From NCBI GenBank assembly GCA_964631175.1, contig CAZVWH010000042.1, positions 1 through 22,226 on the forward strand: a DNA stretch of 22,226 nt, written 5' to 3'. The notes beneath the pieces were generated by a model. That model did no database searches. It was not told the origin of the DNA and saw nothing but the letters and a program-made list of their open reading frames with translations. Position 1 is the stretch's first letter; each line of letters begins with the position of its first letter. Origin of the DNA: CAZVWH01 sp964631175 (GTDB lineage Bacteria > Planctomycetota > Phycisphaerae > Sedimentisphaerales > Anaerobacaceae). The position numbers were made by a program, and so were the translations under genes. This document shows positions 12,157-20,298 of this stretch, piece after piece.

Positions 12157-15084
12157 GTGAAACAATGGCGTTTTGAGATTTTTAATCGATCCGGCTTTAC
12201 AGACGTGCATGGCAGCAGCGTGCTGGAGGATATTAAAGAGCTGGGTATAGATTCGGTTGAAGCAGTTCAATCAGCTAAGGTCTTTCTTATCGAGGCCGAT
12301 CCCTCGACTGCGCTCTCCACAGGACGCCTTACGGCGGGGACAGGCTTCGATGAGACCTTCGCAAAGCGCTTGGCAAATGAGCTTTTGGCTGACCCGGTTT
12401 GTGAAGAATATTATATAGGCAGAAGCGGCCCACCGGCCGGGCTGGCAAAGGCAACATTAATCGAAGTGCACTTGAAAAGCGGCGTCACTGATCCCGTAGC
12501 TGAATCCGTTATGGCTGCTCTTGCCGATATGAACGTTAAAGCCAACAATGTCCGCACCGCACGAAAGTATATACTTTTAGGTGACATCAGACAAAATCAA
12601 ACCGAGACCATCGCTAAAAAAATCTTAGCAAATGATTGTATCGAAGTCGTGCTAATCGGCAATGAAGCAGAACCACCGAGTCCACATTTAAGACCATACG
12701 AGCTGAATATTGTACATTGGCCCATACGCGACCTTGACGACGATGGATTGATGGCGCTGAGCAAGAAAAAGGACCTCTTTTTGAATCTGGTGGAGATGCA
12801 GACTATCCAAAGATACTTCCAGCAGCTCGATAGAGAACCAACTGATGTCGAGCTTGAAGCAATCGCCCAGACGTGGAGCGAGCACTGCGTTCATAAAACA
12901 CTAAAAAGCGCAGTCGATATGTCAATCGACAGCCGGCAATTACACTTTGACAACCTGCTGAAAGACACCGTTTTCAAAGCCACCAAGCAGCTTAATAAGC
13001 AATGGTGCATATCAGTCTTTACTGACAATGCCGGCGTAGTGGAATTTGACGAAGACTCAGCTATATGCTTTAAGGTGGAGACGCATAATCATCCCTCGGC
13101 ACTCGACCCATACGGCGGCTCTGCTACCGGCATAGGCGGCGTAATCCGCGACCCAATGGCGACCGGCCTGGGGGCGAAACCCATCGCCAATACAGATATA
13201 TTCTGCTTCGGGCCGCCGGACAAAAAACTCGAAGAGATTCCCAAAGGAGTGCTGCATCCGAGAAGAATTATGAAAGGCGTTGTCGCAGGCGTACGCGATT
13301 ACGGCAATAGAATGGGAATACCAACGGTCAACGGTGCAATCTATTTCGATGACAGATATTTAGCTAATCCCTTGGTTTATTGCGGAAATGTCGGCCTAAT
13401 TGACAAAAATAAATGCTTCGATAATCCTCAAGTCGGCAATTTGGTCGTGGTCGTCGGCGGCAGAACCGGCCGAGACGGAATACACGGTGCAACTTTCTCC
13501 AGCGGCGAAATGACGCACGAGCACGAGACAATCTTTTCACACGCCGTGCAAATCGGCAATCCAATAACAGAGAAGAAAGTGTTGGATGTGCTGCTCCAGG
13601 CTAATGAAGTCAATTTATATGAGGCGGTTGCTGACTGCGGGGCCGGCGGACTCAGCGGGGCCGTGGGCGAAATGGGTAAAGAGCTTGGTGTAGAAATCAA
13701 CTTAGAAAAAGTGCCATTAAAATATGCCGGCCTTAACTATACCGAAATCTGGATTAGCGAGGCTCAGGAAAGAATGGTTTTAGCTGTCAAGCCGGAGAAT
13801 CTAAAGGCCATAATGAAAATATTCACGGATGAAAATGTCGAGGCGACGGTCGTAGGCAAATTCACCGGCGATAAGAAATTGACTCTGCGATACAACGGCC
13901 AGAAAGTTGGTGAGCTGGATATGGAGTTCTGGCACGATGGGCTGCCTAAATACTCCCGCAAGGCGGTCTGGCAAAATCCTAAGCTGGCAGAGCCCGCGAT
14001 AGCTGAAAAAGATAATTACAATGAAGAGCTTTTGCAAATTCTCTCATCTTTCAATGTGGCCAGCAAGGAATGGGTAATCCACCAATACGACCACGAAGTC
14101 CAGGGTGGCTCGGTGGTCAAGCCGCTAACAGGCATAAGCAACGACGGCCCCGGCGACGCAGCGGTAATACAGCCCAAGTTTAATTCGGATAAGGGCCTTG
14201 CCATTAGTTGCGGAATGAATCCGTGCTATGGTGACATTGATCCGTATTGGATGGCTTTAGCCGGAATCGATGAGGCAATCAGGAACCTTATCTGCGTGGG
14301 CGGACGAGCCGACAGGATTGCGCTTCTGGATAACTTCTGCTGGGGCGATTGTACAAAGCCGGAAACGTTTGGCCCATTAGTGCGGGCAGCTCAGGCCTGC
14401 TACGACGGCGCGATAGCCTTTAGCGCTCCGTTTATCTCCGGCAAAGACTCGCTTAACAACGCATTCGCCTGCGAAGATGGTTCAAAAATTTCCATACCAT
14501 CCACACTTTTAATAAGCGCGATATCTTTAGTTGATGACATAAACAAGTGCATCACAATGGACGCCAAGAAAGCCGGCAATTTTCTGTTTATAGTCGGAGA
14601 AACCAAAAATGAATTGGGCGGCTCACACTATTATAAAATCAAAGACGAAATAGGAGCCAATGTCCCGAAGTTAGATTTGGAAACAGCCCCTAAGATTGCA
14701 CAGAAAATTTCGGCTGCGATAGACCAAGGTCTTATAGTCAGTTGTCACGATTGCTCCGAGGGCGGCTTAGCAGTTGCACTTTCTGAGATGGCTTTTGCCG
14801 GTGGACTCGGCATAGAAGCCAATCTACAAGGCCTGCCGATAAGTAAAGATTGTACGCGAATAGATGCACAGCTATTTAGCGAATCGAACTCGCGTTATAT
14901 CGTGGAGGTTGAGCCGGAAAACTACAATGCCTTCGCAAAGATGATGCTGAATCTGCCTTTCGGCCAAATCGGAAAGGTAACAGAAGAAAAAACACTAACC
15001 ATAAAAGCGAAAGACGGCAAAACTGTTATCAAGGCAGATGTAGATTCACTAAAACGGTCCTGGCAAAAAACATTTGACTGGTAG
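12157..15084 (+). CDS. purL: Phosphoribosylformylglycinamidine synthase subunit PurL with two N-terminal PurS-like domains
   Basis: The 975-residue protein carries out the ATP-dependent amidation of FGAR to FGAM, the fourth step of purine synthesis. The first ~190 residues hold two tandem PurS-like folds: FEIFNRSGFTDVHGSSVLED with AKVFLIEAD, and TLIEVHLKSGVTDPVAESVM with RKYILLGD. The catalytic part follows with TWSEHCVHK, ETHNHPSALDPYGGSATGIG, DCGAGGLSGAVGEMG, SGKDSLNN and HDCSEGGLAVALSEM. The large PurL of Proteobacteria has a fused glutaminase; here it is separate (purQ, 29 bp downstream). GTG 12157 has AAAGGAG seven bases upstream. Residues 49-63 are an extra segment absent from what the fold needs (see 12301-12345). 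Confidence 0.95.
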   Translation: MKQWRFEIFNRSGFTDVHGSSVLEDIKELGIDSVEAVQSAKVFLIEADPSTALSTGRLTAGTGFDETFAKRLANELLADPVCEEYYIGRSGPPAGLAKATLIEVHLKSGVTDPVAESVMAALADMNVKANNVRTARKYILLGDIRQNQTETIAKKILANDCIEVVLIGNEAEPPSPHLRPYELNIVHWPIRDLDDDGLMALSKKKDLFLNLVEMQTIQRYFQQLDREPTDVELEAIAQTWSEHCVHKTLKSAVDMSIDSRQLHFDNLLKDTVFKATKQLNKQWCISVFTDNAGVVEFDEDSAICFKVETHNHPSALDPYGGSATGIGGVIRDPMATGLGAKPIANTDIFCFGPPDKKLEEIPKGVLHPRRIMKGVVAGVRDYGNRMGIPTVNGAIYFDDRYLANPLVYCGNVGLIDKNKCFDNPQVGNLVVVVGGRTGRDGIHGATFSSGEMTHEHETIFSHAVQIGNPITEKKVLDVLLQANEVNLYEAVADCGAGGLSGAVGEMGKELGVEINLEKVPLKYAGLNYTEIWISEAQERMVLAVKPENLKAIMKIFTDENVEATVVGKFTGDKKLTLRYNGQKVGELDMEFWHDGLPKYSRKAVWQNPKLAEPAIAEKDNYNEELLQILSSFNVASKEWVIHQYDHEVQGGSVVKPLTGISNDGPGDAAVIQPKFNSDKGLAISCGMNPCYGDIDPYWMALAGIDEAIRNLICVGGRADRIALLDNFCWGDCTKPETFGPLVRAAQACYDGAIAFSAPFISGKDSLNNAFACEDGSKISIPSTLLISAISLVDDINKCITMDAKKAGNFLFIVGETKNELGGSHYYKIKDEIGANVPKLDLETAPKIAQKISAAIDQGLIVSCHDCSEGGLAVALSEMAFAGGLGIEANLQGLPISKDCTRIDAQLFSESNSRYIVEVEPENYNAFAKMMLNLPFGQIGKVTEEKTLTIKAKDGKTVIKADVDSLKRSWQKTFDW
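12301..12345. repeat. In-frame repeat-like insertion in purL
   Basis: Fifteen codons starting CCCTCGACTGCGCTC write PSTALSTGRLTAGTG between the strand AKVFLIEAD and the helix FDETFAKRLANELLADP of the first PurS-like domain. The leading PSTAL is close to the PSTSL written by the repeat in the oxidoreductase gene. The assignment to the same family is inferred from this similarity. Confidence 0.55.
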
Positions 15085-15113
15085 TGGTAAACAATGAAAG
15101 ACGAGGAACAAAT

Positions 15114-15929
15114 ATGGCACAAATAAAAGCGATAGTTTTGCGTGCGGCAGGAATAAATTGTGATGTTGAAACCGAGTATGCGCTGGAATTGGCGGGTGCA
15201 AAGGCTGAGCGTATGCACATAAACAAAATAATCGAAGATAAAAATGCGCTGGACCAATACCATATTCTCGTTGTCCCTGGAGGTTTTAGCTATGGTGACG
15301 ATGTTGCTGCAGGTAAGATTCTTGCAAACCAAATCGTGCATCATCTTTTTGAGCCGATACAAAAGTTTATCGAGGATGGAAAACTGGTTCTCGGAATTTG
15401 CAACGGCTTTCAGGTGTTGGTAAAAGCCGGGATTCTTCCGGGCAATTCCACCGATGGAGGGTTACGCCGGCAGGAAGTAAGTATTACCTATAACGACAGC
15501 GGCAAATTCGAGGACAGGTGGGTACATTTAGCTCCTCAAACCGACAGGTGTATTTTCATCGAGCCGGATAGATATATCTATTTGCCGATTGCACACGCTG
15601 AAGGTAAGGTTGTCACGAGGGACAAGGCTACATTAGAGAAATTGAAAGCCGATGGATTCGTCGCTTTTAAGTATGTAGATGAAAACGGCAAAGAAGGCGA
15701 ATATCCTGTTAATCCGAATGGCTCTGTAGATTCTATAGCCGGCTTGACGGATACAACCGGTCGAGTTCTTGGGCTTATGCCGCACCCTGAACGGCACGTC
15801 CGCCCGACTCAGCATCCTCGATGGACCCGCTTAAGAGATAAAACTAATGGAGACGGAATGACAATCTTCAACAATGCTATTAAGTACATACAAAAGAACT
15901 TTCAAACTGAAAAAATTCATGCGTTTTGA
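15114..15929 (+). CDS. purQ: Phosphoribosylformylglycinamidine synthase subunit PurQ (glutaminase)
   Basis: The 271-residue protein is the class I glutamine amidotransferase that supplies ammonia to PurL. The catalytic triad is complete: Cys96 in LGICNGFQVL, His224 and Glu226 in MPHPERH. The oxyanion-hole region VVPGGFSYGDDVAAG is typical. The frame can be opened at GTG 15084, overlapping the purL stop, but ATG 15114 (MAQIKAIVLRAAGINCD) has GAGGA six bases upstream and fits the family N-terminus; I choose it. It is somewhat longer than the stand-alone PurQ of about 225 residues because of inserts after residue 110. It is cotranscribed with purL. Confidence 0.95.
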   Translation: MAQIKAIVLRAAGINCDVETEYALELAGAKAERMHINKIIEDKNALDQYHILVVPGGFSYGDDVAAGKILANQIVHHLFEPIQKFIEDGKLVLGICNGFQVLVKAGILPGNSTDGGLRRQEVSITYNDSGKFEDRWVHLAPQTDRCIFIEPDRYIYLPIAHAEGKVVTRDKATLEKLKADGFVAFKYVDENGKEGEYPVNPNGSVDSIAGLTDTTGRVLGLMPHPERHVRPTQHPRWTRLRDKTNGDGMTIFNNAIKYIQKNFQTEKIHAF

Positions 15930-15989
15930 GTTCCGGTTTGAATTTCCTTGCAGCAATTAAGTCTAAAATGTAAAGTGTGCATAGCGTTA

Positions 15990-16061
15990 GGGCCCGTAGC
16001 TCAGCGGCAGAGCAGTGGACTCATAATCCATTGGTCGAAGGTTCAAATCCTTCCGGGCCCA
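15990..16061 (+). tRNA. tRNA with anticodon CAT (elongator Met, or Ile2 read as lysidine)
   Basis: A 72-nt cloverleaf: acceptor GGGCCCG with CGGGCCC, D arm GCTC...GAGC, anticodon arm GTGGA-CTCATAA-TCCAT with anticodon CAT, variable loop TGGTC and T arm GAAGG-TTCAAAT-CCTTC. The discriminator is A and CCA is not encoded. The 1-72 pair is G-C, so it is not the initiator tRNA, which has a mismatch there. Whether it is tRNA-Met or tRNA-Ile2 cannot be settled from the anticodon alone. It lies 60 bp after purQ. Confidence 0.95.
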
Positions 16062-16123
16062 TTCAAAAAAGAAGATAACTTTCAAAATGAGCTCCTTGAA
16101 AGTAACAATCCTACTCGGCCTTT

Positions 16124-16177
16124 ACCTTTGCACAGGGTTTCTTTTGACTCTGTAGAATGCAAAGGTTACACTGTGCA
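16124..16177 (+). promoter_or_regulatory. Leader with two mutually exclusive stems before the secreted hydrolase gene
   Basis: ACCTTTGCA (16124-16132) can pair with TGCAAAGGT (16158-16166). TGCACAG (16129-16135), which overlaps the first arm, can instead pair with CTGTGCA (16171-16177). Competing stems in the 5' region are typical of attenuators, but no leader peptide or T run is seen, so this is tentative. The downstream start is 34 bp away. Confidence 0.3.
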
Positions 16178-16211
16178 CAAAAAGCTTTAATAAACTGAGA
16201 GGAACGTAACC

Positions 16212-18128
16212 ATGCTGAAATATAAAAGAATGTCTGTATGGGCGATTTGGAGCTTCATTATTATCTCTTGCTTTTGTTATCCGGCTGACGGTTATCAAAA
16301 TTTTGATGTCGCGATTTATTGCCGGGCCCAGGAAGTACAACACATGGCTGAGCCAAATTGGCTCAACGACCGCTGGGACGTGATTGCCCACCAAGTGAAA
16401 GTGGATAAGGTCTATCTCGAGACTCATCGTGATGTGATTCTGGTTGATGAGGAAACAATCACCAAGGCCCGTCAATTCTTCGAAAGCAGAGGCGTTAAAG
16501 TCGCAGGTGGCATTACCTATACCATCAGTGAGAGTAACCGCTTCAAGACATTTTGCTACACCAATCCCGAGAAGCGCCAGAAAGCCAGGGAAATCGCCGA
16601 GCACACGGCCCGGCTCTTCGATGAGGTCATTCTGGATGACTTTTTTTTCACCAACTGCAAATGCGAATCGTGTATCAAAGCCAAAGGCAATAAAAGCTGG
16701 ACCCAATTTCGGCTGGACCTCATGGAAGAAGCCGCACGAGAGCTTATAGTCAAACCGGCCAAAGCAGTCAACCCGAAGGTCAAGATGGTCATTAAGTATC
16801 CGAACTGGTACGAACACTACCAAGGCTGCGGTTACAACCTCGAAGCCGAGCCAAAAATCTTCGACGGCATCTACACCGGCACGGAAACCAGAGATCCCGT
16901 TTACACTGACCAGCACCTGCAGCAATACCAGAGCTATTTGATCTTTCGGTTCCTCGAAAATGTAAAGCCGGGCTGCAATGGCGGCGGCTGGGTCGATACG
17001 GGAGCAATGCGATATATGGACCGCTATGCAGAACAGTTGTGGCTTACCCTCTTCGCCAAGGCCCCTGAGATTATGTTATTCGACTTCCGCCGAATGCTAC
17101 AGCCCATCCGTCAGGACCTGCGCGCCGATTGGAACGGCACGCAAACCAGCTTCGACTTTGACCAGATGATGCAACCCATCAAGCAGCAAGATGGTACATT
17201 AGTAACGCCGAGCACGATGGCCCGACCTGCCGGATATGCTCTCGAACAGGTTGATGTTTTCCTCGACAAACTCGGCAAACCCATCGCAGTCAAGAGTTAC
17301 AAGCCCTATCATTCAACAGGAGAAGACTTTCTGCACAACTTCCTCGGCATGTGTGGTATTCCGATAGACCTTGTGCCCAATTTCCCAGCCGAGGCGAATA
17401 TGGTCTTCCTGGCCGAATCAGCAAAGTTTGATGACACCATCGTGGACAAAATCAAGGGCCAGTTAATGGACGGCAAGACAGTCATGATTACATCCGGTCT
17501 ATTAAGAGCGCTTCAAGGAAGGGGAATCGAAGACATTGTCGAGCTAAGATGCACCGACAGAAAAGACGTTACTAATAAGTTTTGGCACCGCCGCGCTTTC
17601 TGGAGTCGCCGCGGCGCTACTTATGAGTCCTCCTCCAAAATCGTCATCCCCCAGATAAAGTACCTGACCAATGACTCCTGGGAGGAAATCTCCTGTTTGA
17701 CCAGCGGCATCGGCTATCCCATCCTTCACTCTGCTGACTATGCCAACAGCCGGCTCTATGTTCTGACCATCCCGGATAACTTCGGCGATCTGTACAATCT
17801 GCCGGCCGAGGTGCTGACGCAAATCAAAGAAGTTCTGATGCCAGACCTCTATGTCCATATTGATAGCCCCAGCCAGGTCGCTCTGTTCGTTTATGACAAC
17901 GACACATTTATTGTGGAGTCTTTTTTGCCGGAACCTGTTGATGTCGGTATTGTCGTTACCAAAAAAATCAGCGGGCTACGTGACATTCTCACCGGCGAAG
18001 TGCTTTCCGCAAGTGCCGCGCCTTCAAGTCGGCAGATGTTTGGCCGCCGAGGTCGAGGTGGTGGTGACAGAGTAACATTCAACACACAAATTAAACCACA
18101 TTCTTATCGAGTATTTAAATGCGAATAG
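16212..18128 (+). CDS. Secreted TIM-barrel glycosidase-like protein of unknown substrate
   Basis: The 638-residue protein starts with a signal peptide (hydrophobic VWAIWSFIIISCFC, likely cleaved near residue 28) and so is exported. The N-terminal half resembles a (beta/alpha)8 glycoside hydrolase-type domain. DEVILDDFFFTNCKCESC has the paired acids Asp142-Asp143 at a strand end, and the downstream segments KMVIKYPNWYEHYQG, DGIYTGTETRDP and EIMLFDF would be further strand ends. From about residue 385 a second domain (NMVFLAESAKFDD, GKTVMITSGLLRAL) has the look of the amidotransferase-like domain found after GH42-type barrels. A Gly/Arg-rich stretch precedes the C-terminal beta strand. ATG 16212 follows GAGAGGAA. 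No family name is certain, and activity on polysaccharide is an inference. Confidence 0.8.
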   Translation: MLKYKRMSVWAIWSFIIISCFCYPADGYQNFDVAIYCRAQEVQHMAEPNWLNDRWDVIAHQVKVDKVYLETHRDVILVDEETITKARQFFESRGVKVAGGITYTISESNRFKTFCYTNPEKRQKAREIAEHTARLFDEVILDDFFFTNCKCESCIKAKGNKSWTQFRLDLMEEAARELIVKPAKAVNPKVKMVIKYPNWYEHYQGCGYNLEAEPKIFDGIYTGTETRDPVYTDQHLQQYQSYLIFRFLENVKPGCNGGGWVDTGAMRYMDRYAEQLWLTLFAKAPEIMLFDFRRMLQPIRQDLRADWNGTQTSFDFDQMMQPIKQQDGTLVTPSTMARPAGYALEQVDVFLDKLGKPIAVKSYKPYHSTGEDFLHNFLGMCGIPIDLVPNFPAEANMVFLAESAKFDDTIVDKIKGQLMDGKTVMITSGLLRALQGRGIEDIVELRCTDRKDVTNKFWHRRAFWSRRGATYESSSKIVIPQIKYLTNDSWEEISCLTSGIGYPILHSADYANSRLYVLTIPDNFGDLYNLPAEVLTQIKEVLMPDLYVHIDSPSQVALFVYDNDTFIVESFLPEPVDVGIVVTKKISGLRDILTGEVLSASAAPSSRQMFGRRGRGGGDRVTFNTQIKPHSYRVFKCE

Positions 18129-18600
18129 TTCGATGAATTTAGCCAGTGATTGAATATAATCGGCCTTTTTACCTGAGAGTCTGGTCTTTCTTATCAACTT
18201 TTGTTGTTGATCTGATGGTAAAATATATCGTAGATACTCAACTTTAGGTGTTCTGCAAGCGCACACATGCGCTTACAAGGTAGTGCCCGAGCCTTTATAA
18301 CATGTGGATTCTTATTGCTCCAATTGTACCTCCAACGGGAACATTCGCAACTCAGCATATCCAAACTCAATTTGTATCCGAGGGGAAAGCCGTTTCTCTC
18401 GGGAAGTAGGCAAGGATCCTTCTTCAGGCTTCCACCTTCGCATAAGCTTTCATCTTCGCTAAAGCTACGACGGACAAGTCGGAGGGCAAACAGGACAATT
18501 TTATGAAGGCCGAATGAATATAGATTGAATCAGCCTTCCTATTTTACGATATACGTGCTACAATATTTATATGAGGCTAATCAGAAACCATGCAAGGCTT
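18129..18600. other. Gene-free region with a dispersed repeat
   Basis: About 470 bp without a convincing gene. A minus-strand frame (18024-18266) has fairly protein-like composition but overlaps the hydrolase end in antisense. A repeat of the CTTCGCTAAAGCTACGACGG type lies at 18430-18488. No tRNA or clear terminator is seen. Confidence 0.5.
18430..18488. repeat. Dispersed CTTCGCTAAAGCTACG-type repeat
   Basis: CTTCCACCTTCGCATAAGCT and then TTCATCTTCGCTAAAGCTAC form two imperfect copies of one motif, followed by GACGGACAAGTCGGAGGG. The motif resembles a short repeat seen in many environmental bacterial genomes. Its origin is inferred; the tandem similarity is visible. Confidence 0.5.
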
Positions 18601-18765
18601 ATGAAAATGACCCGCGAGCAAGATTCATTTGTCGAGGCATCACCAGCCGAGCGAGTGAGCTTTATCTGGGAGCTTACAAAAGAGCTGTGGTCGTTACGGA
18701 ATCAGCAGGATGCTGAACAAAGACTACAAAGAGATGTTACAAACATTGTTAGACAACAAGGTTAA
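18601..18765 (+). CDS. Small helical protein paired with a DUF6036 nucleotidyltransferase
   Basis: A protein of about 54 residues (MKMTREQDSFVEASPAERVS, then FIWELTKELWSLRNQQDAEQ, ending RQQG). It is charged and helical without membrane segments. The frame can start at 18571, 18601 or 18607; CAAGG at 18590-18594 favours 18601 or 18607. It overlaps the next gene by 56 bp in another frame, so the two are coupled. Small proteins of this kind stand before nucleotidyltransferase genes of the DUF6036 group in other genomes, as I recall the family. The function is unknown; an antitoxin-like or accessory role is a guess. Confidence 0.65.
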   Translation: MKMTREQDSFVEASPAERVSFIWELTKELWSLRNQQDAEQRLQRDVTNIVRQQG

Positions 18766-19162
18766 GTTCCTTGTTGTTGGAGCATATGCGATGGGGGCAT
18801 ACGGATACCCACGCGCTACAGGCGATTTCGATATATGGGTTGAAACATCTATCGAAAATGCCAAGAAGGTTTATCAATCGCTGGTACAATTCGGCGCACC
18901 GCTTGCGCAGCTCTCAGAAAAGACTTTTTGCGAAGAAGGCATTATGTTCCAAATTGGTGTAGCACCACGGAGAATAGATATAATAACCCAAATCAATGGC
19001 GTTGAGTTTGACAAGGCATACACAGAGATGCAGGATATAGAGGTTGAGGGTTTAAGCATACCGTTCATATCAAAAGAAAACTTGATCAAGAATAAACTGT
19101 CAACGGGACGCAAAAAGGACAGGCTCGACGCAGAGTACCTGCAATCTAGTACAGATATTTAG
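18710..19162 (+). CDS. DUF6036-type nucleotidyltransferase
   Basis: The 150-residue protein begins with the family's usual MLNKDYKEMLQTLLDNKVKF, then shows the nucleotidyltransferase motif VVGAYAMGAYGYPRATGDFD with the metal-binding pair Asp39 and Asp41. A third Asp (Asp90) is in RRIDIITQI, and the typical C-terminal signature LIKNKLSTGRKKDRLDAEYL closes the domain. Relatives include AbiEii-like and other nucleotidyltransferases found in toxin-antitoxin and defence loci; the substrate is not known. The start ATG 18710 lies inside the upstream small gene. It is the second nucleotidyltransferase in the window, and belongs to a different branch from the MntA type at 406-693. Confidence 0.85.
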   Translation: MLNKDYKEMLQTLLDNKVKFLVVGAYAMGAYGYPRATGDFDIWVETSIENAKKVYQSLVQFGAPLAQLSEKTFCEEGIMFQIGVAPRRIDIITQINGVEFDKAYTEMQDIEVEGLSIPFISKENLIKNKLSTGRKKDRLDAEYLQSSTDI

Positions 19163-19213
19163 TACATTGGAACCTCCAAATAGTGACTTCAAGCATTATG
19201 AAAGGGTTCAATT

Positions 19214-20128
19214 GTGAATAGAAAAGGAATCACTCGTCGTCAATTCATCAAGGGCACGGCTGCTTTGGCCGGTGCCACCTTTTTGTCGTCTTGTGCTATT
19301 GGACCTTCAGCAAAAGGAGCCAAGCTAACGGCTGCGGATCAGGTCACGCTCGGCAAGACAGGATTGAAGCTGAGCCGGCTTGGTTTTGGTGCCGGCAGCA
19401 AGAGCGGCAGCATTCAACGAGCTCTGGGAACAGAGGGATTTAACCGGCTAATACGGTATGCGTATGACCAGGGGATTACGTACATCGACACCGCTGAAAA
19501 CTATAGAACCCACACGTGGATCCGCCAGGCAATTAAGGGTCTTCCACGGGACAAGCTGCTCATCCAATCCAAGATGCCACGGATTCCGGACAAGCCGCTG
19601 GAGGTGCTTGATCGCTATCGTAAGGAATTGGGTGTAGATTACATCGACAGCCTGCTGATCCATTGCATGGTCAGGGGCGACTGGGACGAAAGTCACAAAC
19701 GGCTGATGGATGCCTTCGAAGAGGCTAAGGCCAAGAAGATAATACTTGCCCACGGCGTCTCGTGTCATTCGATGCCTGCTCTGACCAAGGCCGCCCAGTT
19801 GGACTGGGTTGACGTCAATTTAGTGCGGATCAATCCGCAGGGCGCTTACATTGATACCAAAGTCGAGGGCTGGAATGCCAAGAGCGATGCGTCTGATTTG
19901 CCTGCGGTTGTGGAGCAAATCAAGGTCATGCGCAAAAATCATCACGGCGTTATCGGCATGAAGCTCATTGGGGACGGCGATTTCACAAAGCCGGAGGAAC
20001 GTGAGAAGTCCATCCGTTATACTATGCAATCCGGCCTGGCGGACGCGGTTGTGATAGGCTTCAAGAGTACTGCGGAGATAGATGAGGCCGTTATGCGTAT
20101 CAATCGTGCCCTTGCGGTTATCGCTTGA
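19214..20128 (+). CDS. Tat-exported aldo/keto reductase (predicted lipoprotein)
   Basis: The 304-residue protein has a twin-arginine signal (ITRRQFIKG, Arg8-Arg9) followed by a hydrophobic stretch and LSSC (Cys27), so it is probably exported folded by Tat and lipidated. The rest is an aldo/keto reductase barrel with the complete tetrad Asp92, Tyr97, Lys120 and His150 (YIDTAENY, LIQSKMPR, LLIHCM). It would reduce carbonyls with NAD(P)H. Exported Tat versions of this cytosolic family are common in Planctomycetota and related phyla, and the electron donor outside the cytoplasm is not known. GTG 19214 has AAAGGG eight bases upstream. It follows the nucleotidyltransferase by 51 bp but has no obvious link to it. 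Confidence 0.9.
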   Translation: MNRKGITRRQFIKGTAALAGATFLSSCAIGPSAKGAKLTAADQVTLGKTGLKLSRLGFGAGSKSGSIQRALGTEGFNRLIRYAYDQGITYIDTAENYRTHTWIRQAIKGLPRDKLLIQSKMPRIPDKPLEVLDRYRKELGVDYIDSLLIHCMVRGDWDESHKRLMDAFEEAKAKKIILAHGVSCHSMPALTKAAQLDWVDVNLVRINPQGAYIDTKVEGWNAKSDASDLPAVVEQIKVMRKNHHGVIGMKLIGDGDFTKPEEREKSIRYTMQSGLADAVVIGFKSTAEIDEAVMRINRALAVIA

Positions 20129-20136
20129 AAGCGTAA

Positions 20137-20298
20137 CTCAGAGAAACTGTCGATGTTTGCATAATCGCCCAAAGGCTCGGCGGAGGCCACAAAATGGCCG
20201 CGGGAGCACATTTGCCCAGCCCAATAGAAAACGCCATGCGACTTATCCACGAGCAGGTTGAAGAGCAGATATATGAAAAAGGCAAAAGTGAAAAGTAA
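20137..20298 (+). pseudogene. 3' remnant of a DHH-family phosphoesterase (NrnA-like) gene
   Basis: An open frame without a start, after TAA 20134-20136, reads VDVCIIAQRLGGGHKMAAGA and continues HLPSPIENAMRLIHEQVEEQ to TAA 20296-20298. This is the C-terminal DHHA1 segment of oligoribonuclease/PAP phosphatases, with the G-G-G-H-x-x-A-A-G signature (one Gly shorter than the usual GGGGH). The DHH catalytic domain, about 250 residues, is missing. It follows the aldo/keto reductase stop by 8 bp. I read it as a surviving gene end after deletion or recombination. Confidence 0.8.

Noticed and set aside
13428..13700. A 90-residue minus-strand frame inside purL
   Set aside because: It is antisense to a conserved catalytic region, with low-complexity Ser/Pro/Thr composition.
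15990..16061. Initiator tRNA
   Set aside because: The first pair of the acceptor stem is G-C; initiator tRNAs lack pairing there.
15948..16190. An 80-residue plus-strand frame
   Set aside because: It reads through the tRNA gene.
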